Assembly (NCBI GenBank): GCA_944389615.1
Contig: CALXNA010000025.1
Coordinates: forward strand, 1 to 47,241
Source: an uncultured Anaerobiospirillum sp.
GTDB lineage: Bacteria > Pseudomonadota > Gammaproteobacteria > Enterobacterales > Succinivibrionaceae
Direction: 5' to 3'
Length of the DNA stretch: 47,241 nucleotides
The notes under the pieces: model-generated
What the model was told of the DNA's origin: nothing
Database searches by the model: none
Seen by the model: the letters and a program-made list of their open reading frames with translations, nothing else
In this document: positions 19,028-27,097 of the stretch, piece by piece
Layout of the letters: the number at the start of each line of letters is the position of its first letter
How positions within the stretch are numbered: position 1 is the first letter of the stretch
Made by a program: the position numbers and the translations under genes

Positions 19028-20132
19028 ATCTCTGTGCAATGCGCAGAAGCATGATGATGCGTGTGATCCCCAGATTGAGGCTTATTGCCGCGATAACGCG
19101 CTCGGAGTAGGCGCCGGGCCATTGGGACTCTTGGCTGATATGAGCGCCGTGCTACAAGACTCCAATTTGATTTCAGCCTACTTCTACCGCCCTCAACGCA
19201 ATGGTCGCTCGATCCCGGCCTTTGTCGTAGTGCATGGTTTGGGCAATAGTCTGGATCTCGAACTGGCGGTCAATTTAGCCAAGAACTACAATATCCCTTT
19301 CTTTTTCAACGAAGATGGCTTCCTGCGCAGCGCCACGACTTACGTGGACGATTGCGATCCTATCTTTAAGCGCTGCTTGGCCTTTAACTTTGACCCCTAC
19401 GGCCCGTACTATGACTGCTCGAGCCACAGCTGGTTAGAGCACATGCTCAATGACCCCGAGTTCAATTTGAGCGAGGAGCAGCTTGAGCGCGCCCGTGCTT
19501 GCATGGCCTTCCTTAAAGACAACTACCTTACCAAGTACAACCATCAGCCGATCAAGGACCATCTGTTAGATGACATTCAGGGGCCGAAAGTGCTCGTGGT
19601 TGACCAAAGCTACGGTGACCAGTCGATCTATCGCGGCGGAGCCAACGATCGTACCTTTGATGTGATGTTGGAGCAGGCCAAGAAGGAGAATCCTGATAGT
19701 ACCATCTTGGTCAAGACCCATCCTGATGCGATGGCCTCGAGCACGGTCAAGGCGTACTACGCTGGCGTTAAAGCCGAGGGCAATGTCCGCTTGTTGACCA
19801 GCCCGATCAACCCCATCTCTCTGATTAAGCAGTGCGATCGGGTCTATGTCTGCACTTCGCAGTTTGGCTTTGAAGCGCTCATGTGCGGTAAGGATGTTCA
19901 GATCTTTGGACGTCCGTTCTACGCGGGCTATGGTTTGGGGACGGCGCGTCAGCCCATCAAGCGTGCCCGCACGCGCACGATTGAGGAGATGTTCTACATT
20001 GCCTATATCAAGTACGTGCACTATCTCAATCCTTTTACCAACCAGCCTTGCTCCATTGAAGAGCTGATGGAGTGCCTGATTAAGCTTAGGGAGATGTACC
20101 ACCAAGCAAGCGCTCACAGCGCCAAGAAGTAG
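18915..20132 (+). CDS. KpsC-like capsule/Kdo-type glycosyltransferase, single module
   Basis: The product resembles one of the two modules of KpsC, the transferase that builds the Kdo linker of capsules. Shared motifs are NEDGFLRS (near residue 130), LTKYN, VLVVDQSYGDQSI, VKTHPDA and CTSQFGFEALMCGKDVQIFG. From 18915 it would be 405 residues, but that ATG lacks a good ribosome binding site and the first 40 residues look unlike a protein start; the real start is probably 18824 in another frame (see the separate entry). No other capsule genes are near. It converges on rfbB. Confidence 0.72.
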   Translation: MSYCLVTKSSHILPPPRDGSQKQRRDLKSYSLHLNIVESLCNAQKHDDACDPQIEAYCRDNALGVGAGPLGLLADMSAVLQDSNLISAYFYRPQRNGRSIPAFVVVHGLGNSLDLELAVNLAKNYNIPFFFNEDGFLRSATTYVDDCDPIFKRCLAFNFDPYGPYYDCSSHSWLEHMLNDPEFNLSEEQLERARACMAFLKDNYLTKYNHQPIKDHLLDDIQGPKVLVVDQSYGDQSIYRGGANDRTFDVMLEQAKKENPDSTILVKTHPDAMASSTVKAYYAGVKAEGNVRLLTSPINPISLIKQCDRVYVCTSQFGFEALMCGKDVQIFGRPFYAGYGLGTARQPIKRARTRTIEEMFYIAYIKYVHYLNPFTNQPCSIEELMECLIKLREMYHQASAHSAKK

Positions 20133-20186
20133 CGCTTTCAAGGAGCGCCTAAGCTGGGCCAAGCTCGGTGCTACGTGCTCAAGGGT

Positions 20187-21212
20187 TTAGAGCCGGGCTC
20201 CAGCTTGGGCCAAATACCACTGCACGGTTGCGCGCAGGCCTTCGTTTAAGGAAACCTGCGGGTGCCAGCCCAGCTCGTGCTCAATTTTGCTTGGGTCGAT
20301 GGCATAGCGTAAGTCATGGCCCGGCCGGTCGCTCACGTAGGTGATAAGTTCGTGGTAAGGGCGCCCATTAGCGCGCGGCTTCATGCGGTCGAGCAGGGCG
20401 CAGATAGTCTGCACTAAGGTCAGATTGTTCTGCTCGTTGTGTCCTCCGACGTTGTAGGTTTCACCGGCGCGGCCACGGTGGAAGATTTGGTCAATGGCGG
20501 TACAGTGATCGCTCACGTAGAGCCAATCACGGACATTGCGGCCGGTACCATAGATCGGAATGGGCTGCTCTTGCAGGCAATGAGCGATGGTCTTGGGAAT
20601 CAGCTTCTCAGGATGCTGCTTAGGCCCGTAGTTATTAGAGCAGTTTGAGGTCGTGACATTGAGACCGTAGGTGTGGAAATAGGCGCGTACCATCAAGTCA
20701 GAGCTTGCCTTGCTTGCCGAATAGGGGGAGTTTGGAGCATAGGGACTGCTTTCAGTGAAAAGTCCCTGCTCACCTAAGCTGCCATAGACTTCATCAGTGG
20801 AGATGTGGTGAAAGCGGCACTGCTCATAGCCCGGCTTGACCTGATGGGGGCCATTCATCCAATGCTCGTAGGCGGCTGATAGCAGGTTGAAGGTACCTTC
20901 AATGTTGGTGGCGACAAAGATCTTGGGCCCGGCGATGGAGTTGTCGACATGACTCTCCGCGGCAAAGTGGATCACGCCCTTGATGTCGTAGCGATAGAAG
21001 AGCTCGGTGAGCAGGGTACTGTCGCAGATATCACCTTGCACAAACTCGTAGTTGCTTAGGCCAATGCACTCGCGCACGTTATCAAGGCTGCCCGCGTAGG
21101 TCAGCTTGTCGAGGTTGACCACATAGTACTGGGGATACTTGCGGCAAAAGTAGGGCACGAAGTTGGAGCCGATAAAGCCTGCGCCGCCCGTCACTAAGAT
21201 TGCTTGGGTCAT
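20187..21212 (-). CDS. rfbB: dTDP-glucose 4,6-dehydratase
   Basis: RfbB (RmlB) converts dTDP-glucose to dTDP-4-keto-6-deoxyglucose. The 341-residue product has the NAD-binding loop LVTGGAGFIGSNF at the N-terminus, HFAAESHVDNSI, the STDEVYGSLGEQGLF segment with catalytic Asp and Glu, and the YSASKASSDLMVRA motif with the Tyr-x3-Lys pair. AAGGAGCAAATC precedes the ATG. It is third in an rfbA-rfbC-rfbB operon on the minus strand, 13 nt after rfbC. Confidence 0.96.
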   Translation of the reverse strand: MTQAILVTGGAGFIGSNFVPYFCRKYPQYYVVNLDKLTYAGSLDNVRECIGLSNYEFVQGDICDSTLLTELFYRYDIKGVIHFAAESHVDNSIAGPKIFVATNIEGTFNLLSAAYEHWMNGPHQVKPGYEQCRFHHISTDEVYGSLGEQGLFTESSPYAPNSPYSASKASSDLMVRAYFHTYGLNVTTSNCSNNYGPKQHPEKLIPKTIAHCLQEQPIPIYGTGRNVRDWLYVSDHCTAIDQIFHRGRAGETYNVGGHNEQNNLTLVQTICALLDRMKPRANGRPYHELITYVSDRPGHDLRYAIDPSKIEHELGWHPQVSLNEGLRATVQWYLAQAGARL

Positions 21213-21225
21213 GATTTGCTCCTTG

Positions 21226-21810
21226 CTATGAGATTAGATCTGGGCGCGAGCGCGGGCTTAAGTGCTGCGCTTTAAGCCATGCGCGCAGGCTGATGCCATG
21301 GTGGTCTTTATCCGAGATGATGGCCTGCTGAGGGTCAAAGGGCCAAGTGATAGCTAGATCGGGGTCGGTAAGGGCGATGGTGAGCTCGGCGTCTTTGTGC
21401 CAGAACTGGTCACACTTGTAGCTTACGACAGCCTCGGGACTTAAGACGGCAAAGCCATGGAGAAAGCCACGTGGCAGATAGAGCATGCGGCGATTGTCCG
21501 AGGAGAGCTTGGTCGCCACGTGTTGGCCGAAGGTCGGCGAATCAAGGCGCACGTCCACGCCGATATCGAGGATCTCCCCTGACAGCACCCGAATAAGCTT
21601 GGCTTGAGCATGGGCGCCGGTTTGGGCGTGCAAGCCGCGCATGACGCCGTAGCTGGAACGGGATTCATTGTCTTGGACAAAGGTCGCGTTGATGCCGTGC
21701 TGCGCGAACTTTTGCTGTTGGTAGCTTTCAAAGAAGTAGCCGCGCTCATCGGCAAAAACTTGGGGCTCAATGAGATAGACCCCGGCAAGATCGGTAGCAA
21801 TGAAGTTCAT
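21226..21810 (-). CDS. rfbC: dTDP-4-dehydrorhamnose 3,5-epimerase
   Basis: RfbC (RmlC) epimerises the 4-keto sugar at C3 and C5. The 194-residue cupin contains FADERGYFFESYQQ, the catalytic histidine in VMRGLHAQTGAHAQAK, GEILDIGVDVR, PRGFLHGFAVLS and the tyrosine of VVSYKCDQFW. The two aromatic residues following that tyrosine by five positions are Phe-Trp instead of the usual Tyr-Tyr. It lies between rfbA (27 nt) and rfbB (13 nt). Confidence 0.95.
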   Translation of the reverse strand: MNFIATDLAGVYLIEPQVFADERGYFFESYQQQKFAQHGINATFVQDNESRSSYGVMRGLHAQTGAHAQAKLIRVLSGEILDIGVDVRLDSPTFGQHVATKLSSDNRRMLYLPRGFLHGFAVLSPEAVVSYKCDQFWHKDAELTIALTDPDLAITWPFDPQQAIISDKDHHGISLRAWLKAQHLSPRSRPDLIS

Positions 21811-21837
21811 GACAGTTATGAGTTAAGTTGGGCGGGG

Positions 21838-22734
21838 CTAAGGCAACATCGCGTCGGCGAGGACGTTGAGCAGGTAGTCCTTGTAGGTGCCCGCACTGAG
21901 TTGGGCGCAGAGCGCAGCGAGCTCATCTTTAGTGATGAAGCCTTGATTATAGGCGATCTCCTCAATGCAGGCGACTTTGAGCCCTTGGCGCTTCTCGATG
22001 AGCTGCACGAAGATGCTGGAGTCCATCAGACTATCGGGAGTGCCTGCATCCAGCCAAGCATTGCCGCGGTGCATCGGAATTACGGTCAAGCGCCCTTGGC
22101 GGAGGTAGGTGTTGTTGAGGTCTGTGATCTCGTACTCGCCGCGCGCCGAAGGGCGCAACTGCGCGGCATAGGTCACAACATCAGGGGGATAGAAGTAAAG
22201 CCCGACCGAGACGTAGTTAGACTTGGGCTGAGCGGGCTTCTCCTCGATGGAGATGGCCTTCTTGTGGTCATCGAACTCGACGACACCAAAGCGCTGGGGG
22301 TTAGAGACGTGATAGGCGAAGATAATGGCGTTGCTGTGCGCCTTGTCCTCATTGCTATGCTGTACTTCGTGCACGAAGTGCCGGATATGGTCGCCCATGT
22401 AGAAGATGTTGTCGCCTAAGATCAAACAGACATGGTCTGAACCGATAAAGTCCGCCCCAATGAGCAAGGCCTGTGCGATGCCCTCGGGCTCGGGCTGAAT
22501 GGCATAGTGCAACGAGAGGCCAAGTTGCTGGCCATCACCCAGCAGCTTCTGGATATTGGGCGTGTCTTGGGGCGTGGAGATGATCAGGATGTCCATGATG
22601 CCAAAGAGCATCAGGGTGGACAAGGGATAGTAGATCATCGGCTTGTCGTAAACAGGTAACAGCTGTTTAGAGATGGTCTTAGTTAATGGGTACAGACGTG
22701 TCCCCTTGCCTCCGGCGAGCAAAATCCCCTTCAT
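21838..22734 (-). CDS. rfbA: Glucose-1-phosphate thymidylyltransferase
   Basis: RfbA (RmlA) makes dTDP-glucose from glucose 1-phosphate and dTTP. The 298-residue product has the nucleotidyltransferase signature GILLAGGKGTRLYPLTKTIS and PVYDKPMIYYPLS, then LILGDNIFYG-like (LILGDNIFYMGDHI) and VEFDDHKKAISIEEKP. ATG at 22734 is preferred over a GTG one codon upstream. It is the first gene of rfbACB; rfbD, the final reductase for dTDP-L-rhamnose, is not present in the window. Confidence 0.96.
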   Translation of the reverse strand: MKGILLAGGKGTRLYPLTKTISKQLLPVYDKPMIYYPLSTLMLFGIMDILIISTPQDTPNIQKLLGDGQQLGLSLHYAIQPEPEGIAQALLIGADFIGSDHVCLILGDNIFYMGDHIRHFVHEVQHSNEDKAHSNAIIFAYHVSNPQRFGVVEFDDHKKAISIEEKPAQPKSNYVSVGLYFYPPDVVTYAAQLRPSARGEYEITDLNNTYLRQGRLTVIPMHRGNAWLDAGTPDSLMDSSIFVQLIEKRQGLKVACIEEIAYNQGFITKDELAALCAQLSAGTYKDYLLNVLADAMLP

Positions 22735-22787
22735 CACAGGCCCTCACGCTGACACAGATTAGAAGCTTACGCCCATTGTCGCATAAC

Positions 22788-22820
22788 AAAAGGCTAGGCA
22801 ACTCACGTTCCCTAGCCTTT
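22788..22820 (-). terminator. Terminator after nadB
   Basis: A 10-bp stem (AAAGGCTAGG at 22789-22798 with CCTAGCCTTT at 22811-22820) and 12-nt loop lie between nadB and rfbA. On the minus strand it is followed by TTTTG, so it fits an intrinsic terminator separating the two units. Confidence 0.82.
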
Positions 22821-22910
22821 CTTGAGCGTTCCCAGCGCGTTCTGCGGCGCAGATGCTTAAGTGCGCAAGGGCTTAAACACGCATGGGCTTAAGCGCGCTG
22901 GGGCGGGCGC

Positions 22911-24551
22911 TTAGAGCTGGTCGAAGTTGTCCTTGGACAAGATGGTCGGGCCGCTGTGCTCAAGCTGGAATGGGTAGTCGAGCGAATAGTGCAGGCCGCG
23001 CGACTCGTGGCGGCGCTGGGCCGAGCGGACGATGAGCTCGGCGACTTGCAGCAGGTTACGCAGCTCCAGCAAGTTCTTGCTGACCTTGAAGTTGCTGTAG
23101 TACTCGCTGACCTCGCGCTTTAACAGGTTGATGCGGTGCATAGCACGCTCTAAGCGCTTGTTGGTGCGCACGATACCGACGTAGTCCCACATCATCAGGC
23201 GCAGCTCGTGCCAGTTGTGGGTGATGATGACCTCCTCATCTGAGTCAGTGACGCGGCTCTCGTCCCAAGCCGGGATAGCGAGGGCCGAAAACTCTTCGCT
23301 GTCGTCATCATCTAAGTGCTTGAGGATGTTGCGGGCCGCGGCTTGGCCATAGACTACGCACTCAAGGAGGGAGTTGGAGGCTAAGCGGTTGGCACCGTGC
23401 AGACCGGTGTAGGCGACCTCACCGATGGCATAGAGACCTTGGATATCGGTGCGAGCCTTGTTGTCGACCATGACGCCACCGCAGGTGAAGTGGGCGGCCG
23501 GGACAATCGGGATTGGCTGCTTGGTGATGTCGATGCCGACCTTTAAGCAGCGCTCGTAGATGGTTGGGAAGTGCTTTTTGACGAAATCAGCAGGCTTGTG
23601 GCTGATGTTTAAGTACATGCAGTCAGCGCCGGTCTTCTTCATTTCATGGTCAATGGCGCGGGCGACGATATCGCGTGGGGCTAACTCACAGCGCTCGTCA
23701 TACTCCGGCATAAAGCGGGTGCCATCCTTGCGCTCTAAGGTTGCGCCTTCACCGCGCAGGGCCTCAGTTAATAGGAAGTTGCGGTCAGCGGCGTTGTAGA
23801 GCGTGGTCGGGTGGAACTGGTTGAACTCCATATTGGCGACGCGGCACCCAGCACGCCATGCCATAGCAATACCGTCACCGGAGCTGACCTCGGGATTGCA
23901 GGTGTATTGGTACACCTTGGAGGCACCGCCCGAGCACAGGGCGACGAAGCGGGCCTTAATGGTCTCAATGTGATCGCTCTGCTCGTTTAAGACGTAGGCG
24001 CCCAAGACGCGGTTGCCCGGTAAGTTGAGCTTCTTGGTGGTGATGAGATCGATGGCGTAGCGATCTTCTAAGATGGTGATGTTAGGGTTCTCGCGGGCCC
24101 GCTGTACTAAGGTCTCTTGGATCGACTTGCCGGTATGGTCTTCGGCGTGGAAGATACGACGGTGCGAGTGGCCGCCCTCACGGTGTAAGTGATAAGGCGA
24201 AGTTTCAGTGTCGGGGGCTTGGGCGGTGAGTTCCTTTAAGTCAAAAGGTACCCCGGCATCGATTAACCATTGGATCGAATCGTGGGCATGCTCAGCGACA
24301 TAGCGTACGACCTTCTCATCGCAGATAAAGGAACCGGCGATGCAGGTGTCCTTGATGTGGGCCTCGATCGAGTCTTGATCGTCTTTAGGGTTATAGACAC
24401 CGGCGATACCACCTTGCGCGTAGTTGGTGGAACCAGCACAGACGTCAGATTTAGATAAAACGATTACTTTGGCCTTGTTGGCGATACCTAAAGCTAAAGT
24501 CAGACCCGCGGCGCCGCTGCCGATGATGAGGCAGTCTGTTGTGTAATCCAT
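22911..24551 (-). CDS. nadB: L-aspartate oxidase
   Basis: NadB oxidises aspartate to iminoaspartate in NAD synthesis and can use fumarate in place of oxygen. The 546-residue flavoprotein has the FAD loop [29 protein letters not shown], the active-site region [18 protein letters not shown] and the [14 protein letters not shown] / [15 protein letters not shown] motifs. The ATG at 24551 fits the family start; the ribosome binding site is weak. As in enterics it is divergent from rpoE. No nadA is present nearby. Confidence 0.97.
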   Translation of the reverse strand: MDYTTDCLIIGSGAAGLTLALGIANKAKVIVLSKSDVCAGSTNYAQGGIAGVYNPKDDQDSIEAHIKDTCIAGSFICDEKVVRYVAEHAHDSIQWLIDAGVPFDLKELTAQAPDTETSPYHLHREGGHSHRRIFHAEDHTGKSIQETLVQRARENPNITILEDRYAIDLITTKKLNLPGNRVLGAYVLNEQSDHIETIKARFVALCSGGASKVYQYTCNPEVSSGDGIAMAWRAGCRVANMEFNQFHPTTLYNAADRNFLLTEALRGEGATLERKDGTRFMPEYDERCELAPRDIVARAIDHEMKKTGADCMYLNISHKPADFVKKHFPTIYERCLKVGIDITKQPIPIVPAAHFTCGGVMVDNKARTDIQGLYAIGEVAYTGLHGANRLASNSLLECVVYGQAAARNILKHLDDDDSEEFSALAIPAWDESRVTDSDEEVIITHNWHELRLMMWDYVGIVRTNKRLERAMHRINLLKREVSEYYSNFKVSKNLLELRNLLQVAELIVRSAQRRHESRGLHYSLDYPFQLEHSGPTILSKDNFDQL

Positions 24552-25165
24552 GGTAATTTTTACCCAGTAAGACGAGTGACACCAGAAGAGGTGGCGCGCC
24601 AACAGCGCAGCGCGTGACCTCCGCCGTGATTGAGGCGCTCTCCCAAGCCTTGCGCTCCCAAGCCTTGGGATGGTGCCTAATCTTACAAATTCTAATCAGT
24701 AGGTGGGGTTCAAAGACCGTTGCACCAAAATGTGCGTGGGCTTTAGCGGCCATACTACTCTATGCCAGTGCTTTTGCAAGTTAGCCCCCGCCTAGATGTA
24801 CAGTCAGCGCCTCAAGCAGGCGCATGACCGCGGTTATGGGGCTGAGCCTTCGCAAGAGCAGGTCAAGGATACTTTCATGGATTGGACGCTCGTTTGGCCT
24901 TCTGGGGACAAGGGAAGCCAGACGATTCGGGCCTTCGTGCCTAAGTGGGAGCTGTGGCTTTTGCCTTATACTGTGAGGCTTTTAGTGCGGGGCGCTGCGG
25001 TAACTTGTCTGACAACGCCCGAAGGCGCAGCAATGCGGTGTTTATGCGCTTGCCGCTGACAAGGGCGCTAACGCAGAGCTGGGCGTGCTGCTTAGGCCAA
25101 CCTGATAAATTAGCCCTTCTGGGGTGATGGCAGGTGCCTGTGCTCACTTGCGCCTGCGCCTTGTG
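24552..25165. other. Divergent nadB/rpoE intergenic region
   Basis: About 610 bp separate nadB from the sigmaE promoter. No gene is convincing; the open frames present have no codon bias or recognisable sequence. A minus-strand promoter for nadB is expected here but I could not identify one with proper spacing. Confidence 0.55.
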
Positions 25166-25194
25166 GGAACTATCTGCACTGAGGCTTGGTCTAT
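25166..25194 (+). promoter_or_regulatory. SigmaE-type autoregulatory promoter of rpoE
   Basis: GGAACTA at 25166-25172 and TCTAT at 25190-25194 are 17 nt apart, close to the enteric sigmaE consensus (GGAACTT, about 16 nt, TCTAA). It lies just upstream of rpoE, where E. coli also has a sigmaE promoter. The leader would be about 20 nt. Confidence 0.72.
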
Positions 25195-25219
25195 TGGTTA
25201 TAAGGGATGTTAGAAGGAT

Positions 25220-25819
25220 ATGACAACTAGCGCTCAAGATGATACGCGCGCCCTCAGCGACCTTGCGATCGTCAAGCGGGTGCAGCAAGGAGATAAAGAA
25301 GCCTTCAACATCTTAGTGTTGCGTTATCAGTACAAGGTGTGCGAGCTGGCCAACAAGTATGTCAACAACTACGTTGACGCCAATGACATCGCCCAAGAGG
25401 CTTTCATCCGCGCTTACCGAGCCATTGGCAACTTCCGCGGCGATAGCTCCTTTTACACTTGGCTCTATCGCATCGTCACTAACGCGTCCAAGTCCTTTCT
25501 GGAGCAGAACCAGAAGCGCCGCTACAGTGTCGATATCGATGCGCCGGACTTTGATAACCAGCATGATGTGCGCGGTCAGCTGACCACCCTCGACTCGCCG
25601 GACGCCTTGATTGAGTCCGATGAGCTCAGGGAGGTGATCACTGACGCGATGAAAGCGCTTCCCGTAGATTTGCGCCGCGCCATCTACTTGCGTGAGGTCG
25701 AAGGCCTGTCATATGAGGAGATCGCGCAAGAGATGGACACTCCGATCGGTACCGTGCGTTCCCGGATCTTCAGGGCGCGCCAGTTTATCGAAGAGAAGAT
25801 GGCGGAATTTGGGTGCTAG
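25220..25819 (+). CDS. rpoE: RNA polymerase sigma-E factor
   Basis: RpoE directs the envelope stress response. The 199-residue product (E. coli 191) has region 2 with FNILVLRYQYKVCELANKYV, DIAQEAFIRAYRAI and FRGDSSFYTWLYRI, and region 4 with LPVDLRRAIYLREVEGLSYE and TPIGTVRSRIFRAR. The only nearby ribosome binding sequence, AGAAGG at 25212-25217, sits very close to the ATG, so initiation may be inefficient. It heads rpoE-rseA-rseB-glycosyltransferase. Confidence 0.97.
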   Translation: MTTSAQDDTRALSDLAIVKRVQQGDKEAFNILVLRYQYKVCELANKYVNNYVDANDIAQEAFIRAYRAIGNFRGDSSFYTWLYRIVTNASKSFLEQNQKRRYSVDIDAPDFDNQHDVRGQLTTLDSPDALIESDELREVITDAMKALPVDLRRAIYLREVEGLSYEEIAQEMDTPIGTVRSRIFRARQFIEEKMAEFGC

Positions 25820-25869
25820 CAGGCTTAAGCCAGCGCTGCTGAGCACAAGGTTTCACTTTTGGCTCTAAC

Positions 25870-25955
25870 CTGCGGCTTGCCGCAGATTAGTTGCTCTGGG
25901 GACAAGGCCGCGGCTGCGTCCCGTTTCAAGCTGCCAAGTCTGGTGCCAGCTTGAA
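25870..25955 (+). promoter_or_regulatory. Structured rpoE-rseA spacer
   Basis: The 232-nt gap contains CTGCGG-CTTG-CCGCAG (25870-25885) and a 9-bp stem TTCAAGCTG/CAGCTTGAA (25925-25933, 25947-25955). E. coli has almost no gap here. The hairpins could set the ratio of sigma to anti-sigma factor, which is inference; no T tract is seen. Confidence 0.45.
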
Positions 25956-26051
25956 CCTTAAGGGGTAGGTAAAGCCCTTTGAGCAGAGAAGGCTCCCGCC
26001 GGTGGGTACACTGAGGGAGCTGCGTCACCATGACATTGTTTGGAGCAGACT

Positions 26052-26918
26052 ATGCAACACCTGTCATCAAAAAAATACGAGCATCTGATGCACGCCTCGG
26101 AGGTTTTTGATGGACAAAACTATCAGACCCCGGAGGCTTTAGCGGCGCTGCGCGGCTCTGATGAGGTAAGTGCTGATGAGATGAAGCGCCACTTAAAGAA
26201 CTGGTCTTTAATTGGTGCCGCTCTGCGCCATGAATTACCAGCGCGCATCGACCCTAACTTCGCAGACAAGGTCATGGCTCGCCTTGCGGCAGAGGATGAT
26301 GCTCCGACCGCGGCGTGGGTACCACCACAAGAGCAAGCTTGGGTACCACCGCTTGAGTCTGAGTCGACTGAGGCTGAAGTGGCTGAGCGCGACTTGGAGC
26401 TGCCGACTATGCTGCAAGGCAAGTGGAGCCAGCACGCTCCGTCCCAGCAGGTTGTAGCTCATGAGTACGCCGCCTTGGTCACCAATATGAAGGCCATGCA
26501 GGTTGACTTTGACCAAGCCGCGCTCAATACGCAAGAGCATCAGCCGATGAAGCGCAGCCTCAAGCTGACCTTCAAGCGCGTCAGCAGTTTACTGGGCCAA
26601 GCTGCGGTCGCAGCGGCCGTGGCTGTCGTCGCCGTCTTTGGCATCCAGCTCTACAACGCCTCGCAGCCTGAGTTTGAGGAGCCGGTCGCGACCACGGCCT
26701 CGACCCAAGTGGGCCCGGTCACGGGCTTAAACCTTGCCAGCTACCAGAACTCGGACAATGATCTGCTCATCAATCCTGAGACGGTCACTCAGCCGCAGGC
26801 GCAAGGCAGCAAGAATCAAGATCTGTCGGATGCCGAGCTTCGCGCCGAGCAGCAGGCGGAGCTGGAGCGCATCAACCTGTACGTGCAAGGTTACATGCTC
26901 GAGACTGCCGCTAATTAG
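26052..26918 (+). CDS. rseA: Anti-sigma-E factor RseA
   Basis: RseA is an inner-membrane protein that holds sigmaE until DegS and RseP cleave it. The 288-residue product (E. coli 216) has an N-terminal anti-sigma domain (about 1-85, with HLKNWSLIGAALRHELPARI), one membrane helix AAVAAAVAVVAVFGIQLY near 185-205, and a short periplasmic part ending in a helix (ELERINLYVQGYML) that matches the RseB-binding region. The cytoplasmic linker is about 100 residues, longer than usual. ATG at 26052 with GGAG at 26042-26045. Confidence 0.88.
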   Translation: MQHLSSKKYEHLMHASEVFDGQNYQTPEALAALRGSDEVSADEMKRHLKNWSLIGAALRHELPARIDPNFADKVMARLAAEDDAPTAAWVPPQEQAWVPPLESESTEAEVAERDLELPTMLQGKWSQHAPSQQVVAHEYAALVTNMKAMQVDFDQAALNTQEHQPMKRSLKLTFKRVSSLLGQAAVAAAVAVVAVFGIQLYNASQPEFEEPVATTASTQVGPVTGLNLASYQNSDNDLLINPETVTQPQAQGSKNQDLSDAELRAEQQAELERINLYVQGYMLETAAN

Positions 26919-26975
26919 GCGCTTCTTAGGTGCTTACAAGTAGGCGCTTCCCAAGTAGGCCCCAGCCTGCTTGCT

Positions 26976-27009
26976 TTCAGCTCTTGTGTCGTCAGATGCA
27001 GGAGCTGAA
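26976..27009 (+). terminator. Terminator-like hairpin between rseA and rseB
   Basis: TTCAGCTC (26976-26983) pairs with GAGCTGAA (27002-27009) and is followed by TTGTTT. A TATGAT -10-like hexamer at 27050-27055 lies downstream, without a well-spaced -35. This suggests partial uncoupling of rseB from rseA, at low certainty. Confidence 0.4.
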
Positions 27010-27097
27010 TTGTTTGGGCGCGACTTGCTTTAGCCTAAGGGAGCTCAGGTATGATAGTGCTGACCCTTGGTCGATGTGCTAGGTAAAAGGTGGCTGT

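Noticed and set aside
21226..21810. Loss of the catalytic tyrosine in RfbC
   Set aside because: The tyrosine corresponding to the catalytic one precedes Lys-Cys and is present; the Phe-Trp pair replaces two other aromatic residues.
21604..22419. 271-residue plus-strand open frame over rfbC and rfbA
   Set aside because: It lies antisense to two clear enzymes and only reflects the absence of stop codons in GC-rich sequence.
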